Part shown: one piece after another, positions 8,063-16,587 of the stretch
Numbering within the stretch: the stretch's first letter is position 1
How the letters are laid out: each line of letters opens with the position of its first letter
Origin: JACPIA01 sp964655995
GTDB lineage: Bacteria > Patescibacteriota > Minisyncoccia > Phycocordibacterales > XYD1-FULL-46-19
NCBI GenBank assembly: GCA_964655995.1
Contig: CAZZPK010000004.1
Coordinates: 1-64,000, forward strand
Length of the DNA: 64,000 nucleotides
Reading direction: 5' to 3'
The notes under the pieces: generated by a model
The model's database searches: none
Told to the model about the DNA's origin: nothing
The model's input: only the letters and a program-made list of their open reading frames with translations
Program-made: the position numbers and the translations under genes

Positions 8063-8665
8063 TTAAGCGACGGCGGTAAATACTCCCGCCAGATCTTTCT
8101 TTAGCTCCGGCAAATTGACCGGAGTCAAGTATGGGGCCAGTCGACCTGCCCAGCTCTTGTGGGCTGCGGACTGGTACTCCAGCCGCTCACGCTGGGCCTT
8201 TTCGATCGCCTGACGCTCTTTGACTGGAGCCAAACGAGCGCGGACGTTCTCGACCCGACGGATGTCGGCGTCGACGGCCTGGTACAGTACGATGGCCGCG
8301 GCAAGGCCGAAGTTTTGGCTCGCCACGTGGCTTGCCAACTTGGTCAAGCTTGCCTCGACTTGATTGATGAGATCCTTGTGGACCCTCATCTTCTCAAGTC
8401 GGCGGAGCTCGAAGTGGAAGCGCTTCTCCTCCGCTTTGGCCAGGTAATTCCTGATCCCGGCCTCGAGGGCCTCCTTGGCCTTTTGCCAGGACTCGATCCG
8501 GTTGGCGTCACTCGCGTCCTCGTTGCAGGCTTTCGCGGCCTGCTCGATGACGTAGTCGCTTACCCGGTAGCCGGGCAAGCTGTTATTCTGTACCAGCGCG
8601 AGGCTGGCCAGAAAGGTGGCTTGGGCGCCGTGAATCGTGTCGAATTTCTCCTTCGCTTTCTTCAT
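8063..8665 (-). CDS. Uncharacterised alpha-helical protein, 200 aa
   Basis: I do not recognise this protein. It is cytoplasmic by sequence (no signal peptide or membrane helix), strongly helical and rich in Ala, Glu, Lys and Arg, with a probable coiled coil across residues 80-160. Evidence for a real gene is a full transcription unit: TTGACA-N17-TAAGAT promoter (8732-8760), a leader with a GGGGAG ribosome site about 8 nt before ATG, and a strong terminator. A long open frame on the opposite strand is a shadow. It is transcribed in the same direction as the two tRNA-Ala genes just upstream. Confidence 0.7.
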   Translation of the reverse strand: MKKAKEKFDTIHGAQATFLASLALVQNNSLPGYRVSDYVIEQAAKACNEDASDANRIESWQKAKEALEAGIRNYLAKAEEKRFHFELRRLEKMRVHKDLINQVEASLTKLASHVASQNFGLAAAIVLYQAVDADIRRVENVRARLAPVKERQAIEKAQRERLEYQSAAHKSWAGRLAPYLTPVNLPELKKDLAGVFTAVA

Positions 8666-8731
8666 TTCAAATATCTCCCCTAGATTGTGTTGCGCTACTC
8701 ACGGCCCACACAGTGTGAGCCTCTACCTACT

Positions 8732-8760
8732 ATCTTAGCATATACCCCAATTTTTGTCAA
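8732..8760 (-). promoter_or_regulatory. Promoter of the 200-aa gene
   Basis: On the minus strand TTGACA (8755-8760), a 17-nt spacer and TAAGAT (8732-8737). It would produce a leader of about 60 nt with a small inverted repeat around CACACTGTGTG. Confidence 0.65.
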
Positions 8761-8761
8761 G

Positions 8762-8834
8762 TGGACCCTATCGGATTCGAACCGATGACCTCCGCTTTGC
8801 AAAAGCGGCGCTCTACCAACTAAGCTAAGGGCCC
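8762..8834 (-). tRNA. tRNA-Ala(UGC)
   Basis: The 73-nt cloverleaf has anticodon loop TTTGCAA (anticodon UGC), T-loop GGTTCGAATCC and D-loop AGTTGGTAG. Its acceptor stem GGGCCCT/AGGGTCC contains the G3-U70 wobble that marks alanine tRNAs. The discriminator is A and CCA is not encoded. It follows a second tRNA-Ala. Confidence 0.95.
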
Positions 8835-8842
8835 GTTTGTTT

Positions 8843-8871
8843 ACTATCTCATTTTTTTAGTCTTTGGACAA
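8843..8871 (-). promoter_or_regulatory. Promoter of tRNA-Ala(UGC)
   Basis: On the minus strand TTGTCC (8866-8871), 17-nt spacer, GATAGT (8843-8848), then 8 nt to the first base of the mature tRNA. The segment ACTATCTCATTTTTTT is repeated before the other tRNA. Confidence 0.55.
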
Positions 8872-8898
8872 GCGGTTTACCTTAAGTTTATTAAAGGG

Positions 8899-8971
8899 TG
8901 GACCCGAGGGGACTTGAACCCCTGACCCCTCCCATGCCATGGGAGTGCTCTACCAGCTGAGCTACGAGCCC
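8899..8971 (-). tRNA. tRNA-Ala(GGC)
   Basis: The 73-nt cloverleaf has anticodon loop ATGGCAT (anticodon GGC), T-arm GGGGTTCAAGTCCCC and acceptor GGGCTCG/CGGGTCC with the alanine G3-U70 pair. CCA is not encoded. With the UGC isoacceptor it covers all alanine codons. Confidence 0.95.
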
Positions 8972-8979
8972 ATGTGATC

Positions 8980-9008
8980 ACTATCTCATTTTTTTTATTT
9001 TTCAACAA
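8980..9008 (-). promoter_or_regulatory. Promoter of tRNA-Ala(GGC)
   Basis: On the minus strand TTGTTG (9003-9008), 17-nt spacer, GATAGT (8980-8985), then 8 nt to the mature 5' end. The geometry is identical to that of the UGC gene. Confidence 0.5.
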
Positions 9009-9051
9009 GAATTGTGGTTGGGCTTTTGGAATGGTAAAATGATATTACTTT

Positions 9052-10491
9052 ATGCCGCCAGAAGAGCTAATACCCACAGAATCATTGGCGCCAGCTAAAA
9101 AGCAGAACGTCTCTAAGTATTTTCTTGGTGTCCTAATTTTGGGTATTTTAGTGGTCGCGGCAATAACTATAAAACCTTTTTTTGATGAATCCCAAGTAAT
9201 GGAAGAAAATATACCCAAACCATTTTCTATTGATGGTCGTTGGTTCCAGTCTAACATTAAGAATATCCGTTTTTCAATTCCTGAAGGATGGACTTTTCTT
9301 CCACAATCAAATATAGTTTCTCCTCTTGGTGACAATTCCTACCTCTTTGTCTTGCAAAAGACAGGCACGACTTGTGTTATTGCCGCTCCAAAAGAATTTA
9401 ATCGAGAGGAATTTAATCAACTTAAATTAAAGCAAATTTCTTGGGCCAATCGAGTTTTTTCCAATTATTGGCAGTTTGATGGTAATTGGTATGTTGCCTC
9501 TACCAGTGACGCTTTAAAATACTCTTTTTCTCAACATAATCGCCAGTATTTAACAGGCGAGTTCCGTTTTTCTAGTAGCGGGTCAGATATCGTGGTTATA
9601 TTATTCACTAGCGATGGATCAGCTGTTCCAGATGATTGTAATAATGATATGAACACTTTATTGCAGACGCTGGAGCCCTATTATGAGAGAGTTAATCTGT
9701 CTAGTGCATCTGATGGCCTGATTATTAGTGAACGGGTAATGGATAACGTTATTCATAATGAGGCCAATAAATCCTATGATCATCTGCTTTTTATCGCTGA
9801 TGGTTCTGAAGAAAGACGAGAGGTTATGCATCTCCCCAAGAACACTTGGGCTAACGGTTTCCATGTATATGGTAATAATTTGTATGTACCAGCTTATAAA
9901 GGTCAATATTTAAGTGCAACCACCACAGCGGTTGTTTATAAAATTGATCCATTTTCTAAACAAACAATGCAAATCCCGGGTGTTAATCTAATAAATTCCT
10001 TTATTTCCTCAATATTTATACATAACGGGACTTTATATTATTTGGCTACCGATCCTACTACTCCTAGGTGCTTGTTGGATGGTTATAAGCCTTGCCCATC
10101 TACTCTTTATTCTATTCCATTATCTGGAGGTAATCCTAAATTAATTGGGCGCTCATCCACGGGTGGATTATTACAAGGATACATTGAAAGTGAAGGAGCT
10201 TTTTATATTACTAGAGGATTTGGTGATGGTGGTTGTTTGTCGAATACTTTAAGTCGTATTATCGGTGGACAGGAAGAATTAGTCGAAAAAATAGCCTATT
10301 GTGAGGGTGATGGAGAAGAAGCAAAAATCATATTTAATCAAAAACGCAATAAAATTAATGAGATTATTGCTCAGGCTAAATCTAGTAAAATCATCAGTAA
10401 GGGATTAAAGGTAAAAAATGGGACCTTAATACCTAATGACACTACAGAAGATACCTACAACCTTTATCCAACAGTCTACTTTGAAAAATAG
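9052..10491 (+). CDS. Uncharacterised secreted/anchored protein, 479 aa
   Basis: I do not recognise the family. There is one transmembrane helix (about 24-42) after a short cytoplasmic tail, so most of the protein should be outside. Residues 55-210 form one domain. Residues 230-440 show repeated beta-strand units (NLYVPAYKG, TLYYLATDP, TLYSIPLSGG, AFYITRGFG) suggesting a beta-propeller-like fold with paired cysteines. Base composition is clearly more AT-rich than its neighbours, which suggests acquisition. A TAAAAT box (9035-9040) lies 11 nt before the ATG. Confidence 0.7.
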   Translation: MPPEELIPTESLAPAKKQNVSKYFLGVLILGILVVAAITIKPFFDESQVMEENIPKPFSIDGRWFQSNIKNIRFSIPEGWTFLPQSNIVSPLGDNSYLFVLQKTGTTCVIAAPKEFNREEFNQLKLKQISWANRVFSNYWQFDGNWYVASTSDALKYSFSQHNRQYLTGEFRFSSSGSDIVVILFTSDGSAVPDDCNNDMNTLLQTLEPYYERVNLSSASDGLIISERVMDNVIHNEANKSYDHLLFIADGSEERREVMHLPKNTWANGFHVYGNNLYVPAYKGQYLSATTTAVVYKIDPFSKQTMQIPGVNLINSFISSIFIHNGTLYYLATDPTTPRCLLDGYKPCPSTLYSIPLSGGNPKLIGRSSTGGLLQGYIESEGAFYITRGFGDGGCLSNTLSRIIGGQEELVEKIAYCEGDGEEAKIIFNQKRNKINEIIAQAKSSKIISKGLKVKNGTLIPNDTTEDTYNLYPTVYFEK

Positions 10492-10518
10492 TGAGGTTTC
10501 TGGTAGTCTTGGAAGACG

Positions 10519-10734
10519 ATGTTTCAAGACTTTATGCTTAGGCAAATGCTTAAGAGTAGCGGTGCGCCCGATGATCAGATCGAGGCGATTATTGTAATGG
10601 TCAAAAAAAATCCCGAGCTTTTTAAACAAATCGCCGAGGAGGTCCAAGAGCGGGTTAAGGATGGCAAAAGCCAAATGGAGGCGGTAATGGAGGTGATGAT
10701 GAATCACAAGGACGAACTCGAAAAATTGAAATAA
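10519..10734 (+). CDS. Small helical protein, 71 aa
   Basis: This is a cytoplasmic, helical 71-residue protein (MFQDFMLRQMLKSSG...) with several methionines and no recognised domain; I cannot name a family. Codon composition is native, and the stop is one base before the ychF start, so the two are probably co-transcribed and translationally coupled. The residues KNPELFKQIAEEVQERVKDG suggest a helical bundle. Confidence 0.65.
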   Translation: MFQDFMLRQMLKSSGAPDDQIEAIIVMVKKNPELFKQIAEEVQERVKDGKSQMEAVMEVMMNHKDELEKLK

Positions 10735-10735
10735 T

Positions 10736-11815
10736 ATGTCTCTCTCGATTGGTATTGTTGGTTTGCCCAACGTTGGTAAATCCACGCTGTTTAATGCGCT
10801 GACGCGTAAGGCCGTGCCGGCCGAGAATTACCCTTTTTGCACCATCGACCCATCGGTGGGCGTAGTGGCGGTTCCAGATGAGCGCCTCCAAAAACTCTCC
10901 GACTTTTCCAAATCGGCTAAGACGATACCGGCGGCGATCGAGTTTGTGGACATTGCCGGCCTCGTCAAAGGCGCCTCGGCCGGCGAGGGCTTGGGTAATC
11001 AATTTCTCTCCCATATCCGCGAGGTGGACGCCATTGCCCAGGTGGTGCGCGTCTTTGAGGACAGTAATATTATCCACGTTTCCGGCCAAGTTAATCCGCT
11101 TAACGACATTGAGGTGATCAACTTGGAGCTTATTTTGGCCGATATGCAGACGGTGACTAAACGTCGCAGTAATATTGCGCGCGAGGTTAAGCGCGGCGAT
11201 AAGTCAGAAGTTTTTGAGGATACTGTTTTAGATAAAATAATTAAAGCTCTCGAAGCTGGTCAATTGGCCAGCAGCGTAAAGCTGGATGATAAAGAAAAAG
11301 AAGTGTTAAAAAGTTTGCACTTGCTCTCGGCCAAGCCGATTTTGTACGTGCTTAATCGTAAAGCGGGAGCCAAAAGCGCGAATTTAGATACTTTAAAAAA
11401 GTTTATTGTCGACAGTGGCGCTAAATATGTAGAAGTGGATGCGCGTATTGAGCAGGAGCTCTCGGAGCTTGAGGTGGGGGACAAGCAAACGTTTAAACAA
11501 GAGTTGGGCGTTACCGATGACGGCGTTAATGATTTGATCAAAGCCAGTTACGAGCTCTTGGGCTTAATTACTTTTTTTACTACCGGTGAGGATGAGACGC
11601 GGGCCTGGACGATTAAAAAAGGTTGGACGGCGCCCTGGGCCGGTACGGCCATCCATACCGACTTTAAAGATAAATTTATCAGAGCCGAAGTGATTAATTG
11701 GCAAGATCTCCTAAACGCCGGCTCCTACGGCTCCGCCCGCGACAAAGGCCTCGTCCGCACCGAGGGCAAAGAGTATATCGTCAAAGATGGCGACGTAATC
11801 GAATTTAAGATATAG
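10736..11815 (+). CDS. ychF: Ribosome-associated ATPase YchF
   Basis: This 359-residue Obg-family P-loop protein has G1 GLPNVGKST, then PAENYPFCTIDP, G3 DIAGLVKGASAGEGLGNQFL, and a C-terminal TGS-like domain (TFFTTGEDETRAWTIKKG through KDGDVIEFKI). The helical segment between G motifs is present. YchF prefers ATP over GTP and binds ribosomes. The length is normal. It begins one base after the preceding small gene. Confidence 0.95.
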   Translation: MSLSIGIVGLPNVGKSTLFNALTRKAVPAENYPFCTIDPSVGVVAVPDERLQKLSDFSKSAKTIPAAIEFVDIAGLVKGASAGEGLGNQFLSHIREVDAIAQVVRVFEDSNIIHVSGQVNPLNDIEVINLELILADMQTVTKRRSNIAREVKRGDKSEVFEDTVLDKIIKALEAGQLASSVKLDDKEKEVLKSLHLLSAKPILYVLNRKAGAKSANLDTLKKFIVDSGAKYVEVDARIEQELSELEVGDKQTFKQELGVTDDGVNDLIKASYELLGLITFFTTGEDETRAWTIKKGWTAPWAGTAIHTDFKDKFIRAEVINWQDLLNAGSYGSARDKGLVRTEGKEYIVKDGDVIEFKI

Positions 11816-11822
11816 TTTACTT

Positions 11823-12092
11823 ATGGAGAATTTGGAAAAAACTAGGAAGTACGACATTGAATCCGTGGAATTCCAGTTAGAATTTAGGGAAAAGTTGGCG
11901 CAGCGCCTCATCACTGGTTATCCACTGGAGCAATCTGACAATCTTGATCTGCCAGATAAAGTAAAAACTTTAGGTACTAAATTCCCAGCCGATGGTTGGG
12001 TTGGGGATGCCTTTACCCATGTTGCTCATGAGGTGTATCGTCTCCTCGATGACGACTACGATAAATTAAAAGACACTATTTTATATGAGTAA
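11823..12092 (+). CDS. Uncharacterised acidic protein, 89 aa
   Basis: I do not recognise this protein. It is a soluble, acidic 89-residue protein. A TATAGT box (11811-11816), overlapping the ychF stop, ends 6 nt before the ATG, so it probably has its own leaderless transcript. The composition is slightly AT-richer than ychF. No domain, signal peptide or membrane helix is visible. Confidence 0.55.
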   Translation: MENLEKTRKYDIESVEFQLEFREKLAQRLITGYPLEQSDNLDLPDKVKTLGTKFPADGWVGDAFTHVAHEVYRLLDDDYDKLKDTILYE

Positions 12093-12130
12093 GATTTGGT
12101 TATAAAAAGTATTCTAAATTATTCGCTATT

Positions 12131-12165
12131 GTCATAAAAACAAAAGCACGTCGCCGGGACGTGCT
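12131..12165 (-). terminator. Terminator of the 76-aa minus-strand gene
   Basis: AGCACGTC (12145-12152) pairs with GACGTGCT (12158-12165). On the minus strand the hairpin is followed by TTTGTTTTTATG. Confidence 0.75.
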
Positions 12166-12196
12166 AAAAGTGATGTGGAACAAGGGACAAGTTAGT

Positions 12197-12427
12197 TCAG
12201 TGACCAAAAGCCTCTCTTAGTCTACTGTCCAAAATTTTTACGTATTGGCCTCGAATAGATAGGAGTTGTTCTGTGTCGCCCATAATTATTTTGGCGATCG
12301 TGATCAAATTTTGGCCATGGTGCTCGCTCATATTCCGAATAAATTCTTCCTCGGTTTGGTATCGGATTTGATGACGATCCCACTTTGTCCAATCACTATC
12401 CTTGTAAACTACCAAATACTCTACCAT
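12197..12427 (-). CDS. Uncharacterised small protein, 76 aa
   Basis: This 76-residue soluble protein starts MVEYLVVYKDSDWTKW; I recognise no family. The start is fixed by a strong AAGGAGGAG ribosome site about 8 nt before this ATG; a longer upstream reading (14 more residues) would place the start ahead of the site. Promoter TTGACA-N18-TATAGT (12468-12497) and terminator complete the unit. It is divergent from the membrane protein at 12527. Confidence 0.65.
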   Translation of the reverse strand: MVEYLVVYKDSDWTKWDRHQIRYQTEEEFIRNMSEHHGQNLITIAKIIMGDTEQLLSIRGQYVKILDSRLREAFGH

Positions 12428-12467
12428 ACAGTTTCTCCTCCTTGTCGATTGCCCTGCTTCTAATGCC

Positions 12468-12519
12468 ACTATAAATCTACCAAGTCTAGAGTGTCAACTG
12501 TGATCCATTATGGTATAGT
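12468..12519. promoter_or_regulatory. Divergent promoter pair
   Basis: Minus strand: TTGACA (12492-12497) and TATAGT (12468-12473), spacer 18. Plus strand: TATAGT (12514-12519) ending 7 nt before the ATG at 12527, with its -35 position falling on the same TGTCAA. The two -35 regions overlap. Confidence 0.6.
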
Positions 12520-12526
12520 CTAGAAT

Positions 12527-13063
12527 ATGAAAAACCTTAATATTCTCAAGTGGGCATTGGTGGCGGGGATTGTGATCGTGCTTAATTTGTTTATCAACTT
12601 TTCGATCCAGTTGGTTTACGAGACGCCGGAGTGGGAGGCCTTTTGCGTCCAAAAGCAAGTTAATGTGATGCCGGATACCGAGCAGGCCTGTGTGGCAGTG
12701 GGCGGCCAATGGAATGCCGATAACTACTACGGTCCGGAGACCAAGCCGCTACCAATGCCGGAGAAGCGCGGCTACTGCGACGTCAACTTTACTTGCCAAA
12801 AAGAGTATCAAACCGCACTTGAGCTTTACAATCGCAATGTCTTTATTATCTTAGTGGCGGCGGGCGTGATTGCTTTAATTGTGAGCTTCTTTGTGGCGGG
12901 CACGCCAGCGGTCTCGCTCGGCCTCTCACTGGGCGGTGTGCTCTCGCTTATTGTTGGCACGGTGCGCTACTGGTCTAACATGGATAATTATTTACAAGTG
13001 ATTATCTTGGGCCTCGCCCTTATCGCTCTTATCTGGCTCGGCGTTAAAAAGATTAAGGAATAA
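12527..13063 (+). CDS. Four-cysteine membrane protein, 178 aa
   Basis: Hydrophobic helices lie near 7-30, 104-124, 128-146 and 152-173. Between the first two is an outside loop with four cysteines (AFCVQ, ACVAVGG, YCDVN, TCQKEY), fit for two disulfides. The family is not recognised; I believe similar proteins occur in other CPR genomes, from memory only. It is expressed from a leaderless-type promoter and stops 10 nt before leuS. Confidence 0.7.
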   Translation: MKNLNILKWALVAGIVIVLNLFINFSIQLVYETPEWEAFCVQKQVNVMPDTEQACVAVGGQWNADNYYGPETKPLPMPEKRGYCDVNFTCQKEYQTALELYNRNVFIILVAAGVIALIVSFFVAGTPAVSLGLSLGGVLSLIVGTVRYWSNMDNYLQVIILGLALIALIWLGVKKIKE

Positions 13064-13073
13064 GATTTAACTT

Positions 13074-15509
13074 GTGAAAGAGTACGATCATAAAGAAATA
13101 GAGGCCAAGTGGCAAAAAAAGTGGTGGGATTGGGATATCGACAAAGTAGGCAGCGACCCCGCCAAGCCCAAGTGCTATGTGCTGGACATGTTCCCTTACC
13201 CTTCGGGCGAGGGGCTCCATGTGGGGCATCCTAAGGGCTATATCGCCACCGACATTTACTCGCGCTACCAAAAAATGTGCGGCTTTAACGTGCTCCATCC
13301 GATGGGCTGGGACGCTTTTGGTCTGCCGGCCGAGAATTACGCCATCAAAAACAAAGTCCATCCTAAAGTGGCTGTCGACAAAAACATCGCTTACTTTAAA
13401 TCGCAATTAAAAAAGATCGGCTTTAATTACGACTGGGAGCGAGAGATCAACACTACTGATCCGGCGTACTACAAATGGACCCAATGGATCTTTTTAAAAT
13501 TATGGGAGAAGGGCCTCGCTTACGAGTCGTGGGAGCCGATCAATTGGTGCCCCTCGTGCCAGACAGGGCTTGCTAATGAGGACTTGGAGGATGGTAAGTG
13601 TGAGCGCTGTGGCAGTGTGGTAGAGAAGAAGCCCATGCGCCAGTGGATGCTCAAAATTACCGACTACGCCGAGCGTTTGTTGGCAGACATTGATGACCTT
13701 AAGTGGCCGGAGTCGATTAAAGAGTCTCAACGCAATTGGATTGGCAAAAGTGAGGGGTTGTTATTTACTGCACCAGTTAAAGATACTAATTTAACAATTA
13801 AAACTTTCTCCGCTCATTTTGAGGCTTTTAAGGCTGATACTTTTGTCGTTATTGCCCCAGACCATAAGTTTTTACCGGAATTAGTGGCTGGTTTAGATAA
13901 TGAGCAAGAGATTTTAGATTTTGCTAAAAAATTAGTAGCTAAGCGTTTGACCGCCGGTTATTCAGAAGAAAAAGAACCAGAAGGTATTTTTACCGGTCGC
14001 TATATTATTGACCCAGTAGGGAATGGAGATTTACCAATCTGGGTGGCTAGTTTTGCTTTGGCCGATTATGGCACGGGGATAGTAAAATGTTCAGCTCATG
14101 ATGAACGCGATTTTGCTTTTGCTAAAAAATATAATATTCCTCTTAAGGTGGTTTTAGTGCCTGAAGATGAAGAGTTGAGAAAAAAAGTAGAAGCTCAAGA
14201 AATTTGTTACAGCAATATGAGAGAGGGTGTCTTATTAGAACCTTTAGAGTTTGCTGGTAAAAAAGGAGGAGAAGTTAGGGCGGAAGTAATTGATTATTGT
14301 ATTAAAAATAAATTAGCGGAGAAAAAGACTACTTACAAACTTAAAGACTGGGTCTTTTCGCGACAGCGATATTGGGGGGAGCCGATACCGGTAATCCATT
14401 GCGATCAGTGTAAAGTTGTTCCTGTGCCTTATGATCAATTGCCAGTGACTTTACCCGAAGTGGAGCATTATGAGCCTACCGGTACCGGTGAGTCACCTTT
14501 AGCCAATATTACCGACTGGGTCAACACCACTTGCCCCAAATGCGGCGGCCCCGCTAAACGCGAGACCAATACCATGCCCCAGTGGGCCGGCTCCTCTTGG
14601 TATTATTTGCGCTTTATTGATCCTAAAAATAACGAGGCTTTAGTGGATAAGAGTAAGGAGAAATATTGGTCCCCGGTGGATGTGTACGTGGGCGGTACCG
14701 AGCACGCCACGCGCCACTTAATTTACGCTCGGTTTTGGCACAAAGTACTTTTTGATCTTGGTTATGTCGCTCATCCCGAGCCATTTACCACACTTAAAAA
14801 TCAAGGCCTGGTCTTGGGCGAGGATGGTCGTAAAATGTCCAAGCGCTGGGGCAATGTAGTTAACCCCGACGATGTCATTGAGCTTTACGGCGCCGACACC
14901 TTACGCCTTTACGAGATGTTTATGGGCCCGTTTGAGCTGGGAGGCGTTTGGAGCACCGACAGCATGGTGGGGATGCGCCGCTTCCTTGAGCGGGTCTGGC
15001 GCTTAAGCGGCAAAGTGGCCGACACCGGCGCTTTAAATTTGGAGTCAGAGGTTTTGTTTAATCAGACGATTAAAAAAGTGGGGGAGGATATCGCCGCCTT
15101 CCAATTTAACACCGCCATTTCGAGCCTGATGATTTTGACCAATAAATTGGAGGAGTTGGAAAAAGTGCCTAAAAATATTTTTGAAACATTACTTGTCTTG
15201 CTCGCTCCGTTTGCGCCGCATTTAGCCGATGAGTTGTGGGAGCATTTGGGCCGTACAACCTCCATCCACTTAGCCTCCTGGCCAAAATATGACGAGGCTA
15301 AGTTGGTTTCAAGCCACGTCACTATCTCGGTTCAAGTTAATGGTAAAACGCGCGGCACAGTGGCGGCGCCCCGCGGGTCTAGCGAGGCTCAAGTTTTGGA
15401 TTTGGTCAAAAATGAGCCGGCTTTGGCCACCTGGCTTGAACCCGGCCAAGAGCGGGTAATTTACGTCCCGGATCGGCTTATCAACATCATCACCAAACCT
15501 ATCGCTTGA
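13074..15509 (+). CDS. leuS: Leucyl-tRNA synthetase
   Basis: Charges tRNA-Leu. The class I signature (LHVGHPKGY, a HIGH equivalent), zinc-ribbon-like cysteines (WCPSCQ...CERCG), KMSKRWGN and the C-terminal anticodon-binding and tail domains are present in 811 residues, a usual size. It starts at GTG. The CP1 editing domain (about residues 225-425, bases 13750-14345) is much AT-richer than the rest. Its threonine-rich peptide, normally TTRPDT, reads SAHFEA (residues 246-251), while the later GTGIV...HDERD block is kept. This looks like a replaced or diverged editing domain inside a native enzyme. Confidence 0.95.
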   Translation: MKEYDHKEIEAKWQKKWWDWDIDKVGSDPAKPKCYVLDMFPYPSGEGLHVGHPKGYIATDIYSRYQKMCGFNVLHPMGWDAFGLPAENYAIKNKVHPKVAVDKNIAYFKSQLKKIGFNYDWEREINTTDPAYYKWTQWIFLKLWEKGLAYESWEPINWCPSCQTGLANEDLEDGKCERCGSVVEKKPMRQWMLKITDYAERLLADIDDLKWPESIKESQRNWIGKSEGLLFTAPVKDTNLTIKTFSAHFEAFKADTFVVIAPDHKFLPELVAGLDNEQEILDFAKKLVAKRLTAGYSEEKEPEGIFTGRYIIDPVGNGDLPIWVASFALADYGTGIVKCSAHDERDFAFAKKYNIPLKVVLVPEDEELRKKVEAQEICYSNMREGVLLEPLEFAGKKGGEVRAEVIDYCIKNKLAEKKTTYKLKDWVFSRQRYWGEPIPVIHCDQCKVVPVPYDQLPVTLPEVEHYEPTGTGESPLANITDWVNTTCPKCGGPAKRETNTMPQWAGSSWYYLRFIDPKNNEALVDKSKEKYWSPVDVYVGGTEHATRHLIYARFWHKVLFDLGYVAHPEPFTTLKNQGLVLGEDGRKMSKRWGNVVNPDDVIELYGADTLRLYEMFMGPFELGGVWSTDSMVGMRRFLERVWRLSGKVADTGALNLESEVLFNQTIKKVGEDIAAFQFNTAISSLMILTNKLEELEKVPKNIFETLLVLLAPFAPHLADELWEHLGRTTSIHLASWPKYDEAKLVSSHVTISVQVNGKTRGTVAAPRGSSEAQVLDLVKNEPALATWLEPGQERVIYVPDRLINIITKPIA

Positions 15510-15543
15510 CGGTAATGTCAATAAATGATACAACCTAGTTATT

Positions 15544-16578
15544 ATGTCCAAAGACCTGATCAGTTTTAAGCCGAAGGAGGTGACTAAAAAATTATTAGCT
15601 AGTTTGTCCGAGCGGGGCCGCGATGTTCTGGCTAAACGCTACGGTCTCGATGCCGCCGCCCGCCGCCGTACCCTTGAGGCCATTGGCCAGGAGTACGGTA
15701 TTACTCGCGAGCGCGTGCGCCAGATTGAGAATTTTAATATCGGTTTGATTAAAAAGTCAGATGTTTTTACCAAGGCTGATCCAATTTTTGCCGAGCTCAA
15801 AAAGCTCATGGACCAGTTTGGCGGCATTGTCCACGAGCAGCTTTTTTTGGATGCGGTTGCCAAAGACAAGGGGACGCAAAATCACATCCACTTTTTACTG
15901 GTTCTCTCCGATCTTTTTACCAAATTAAAAGAGGATGACGACTTTAATCATCGCTGGACCACCGACGTTAATCTCTCACAAAAAATCCACAAGTCACTGC
16001 AAAATTTGTGCAAAAGTTTCCGGGATACCGATCTGATCTCGGAGCAGGAACTGATCACCCGTTTCCTCTCCGAGCTTAAGGATGTGGTTAAGGAGCCCGA
16101 GGCGACCCAGCTGGCTCATAAATGGCTGGCAATCTCCAAGCAGGTTGGCAAAAACCCGCTGGGAGAGTGGGGTTTGTCTAAGTCTCCTAATGTCCGGATG
16201 CGCGGTATTCGCGACTATGCTTATTTGGTGATTCGCCAGCATGGTTCGCCGCTGCATTTTACCGAGGTGGCCCGTGCGATCGGCAAGCAGTTTGGTCGCG
16301 TGGCGCATCCGGCCACCTGCCACAACGAGCTCATTAAGGACAACCGCTTTGTGTTGGTGGGGCGCGGGTTGTACGCCCTGGCCGAGTGGGGCTACACTCG
16401 CGGTGTCGTGGCCGATGTTATCCGCGCTATTTTAAAAAAGAAGGGTCCGCTTACTCGTGAGCAGATAGTGGCCGAGGTATTAAAAGAGCGCTACGTTAAA
16501 GAAAATACCATCATCGTCAATCTGCAAAATCCCAAGTATTTCAAAAAAGACAAAAATAATCGCTACACTGTGGTATAA
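15544..16578 (+). CDS. Sigma-region-4/HARE-HTH domain protein
   Basis: Residues 15-70 resemble region 4 of sigma-70 (LSERGRDVLAKRYGLD, then ITRERVRQIE), which normally contacts the -35 element. Residues about 215-290 resemble the HARE-HTH domain (HGSPLHFTEVARAIGKQFG, FVLVGRGLYALAEWG), also found in RNA polymerase delta. There is no region 2, so it cannot be a full sigma factor; it may bind DNA or polymerase as an accessory factor. TTGACG-N17-TACAAC (15506-15534) lies upstream, with the -10 ending 9 nt before the ATG. Confidence 0.8.
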   Translation: MSKDLISFKPKEVTKKLLASLSERGRDVLAKRYGLDAAARRRTLEAIGQEYGITRERVRQIENFNIGLIKKSDVFTKADPIFAELKKLMDQFGGIVHEQLFLDAVAKDKGTQNHIHFLLVLSDLFTKLKEDDDFNHRWTTDVNLSQKIHKSLQNLCKSFRDTDLISEQELITRFLSELKDVVKEPEATQLAHKWLAISKQVGKNPLGEWGLSKSPNVRMRGIRDYAYLVIRQHGSPLHFTEVARAIGKQFGRVAHPATCHNELIKDNRFVLVGRGLYALAEWGYTRGVVADVIRAILKKKGPLTREQIVAEVLKERYVKENTIIVNLQNPKYFKKDKNNRYTVV

Positions 16579-16587
16579 TCGAGATTA

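Noticed and set aside
8159..8683. Long open frame on the plus strand opposite the 200-aa gene
   Set aside because: It has no promoter or ribosome site, while the minus-strand reading has promoter, ribosome site and terminator. It is a shadow frame of GC-rich coding sequence.
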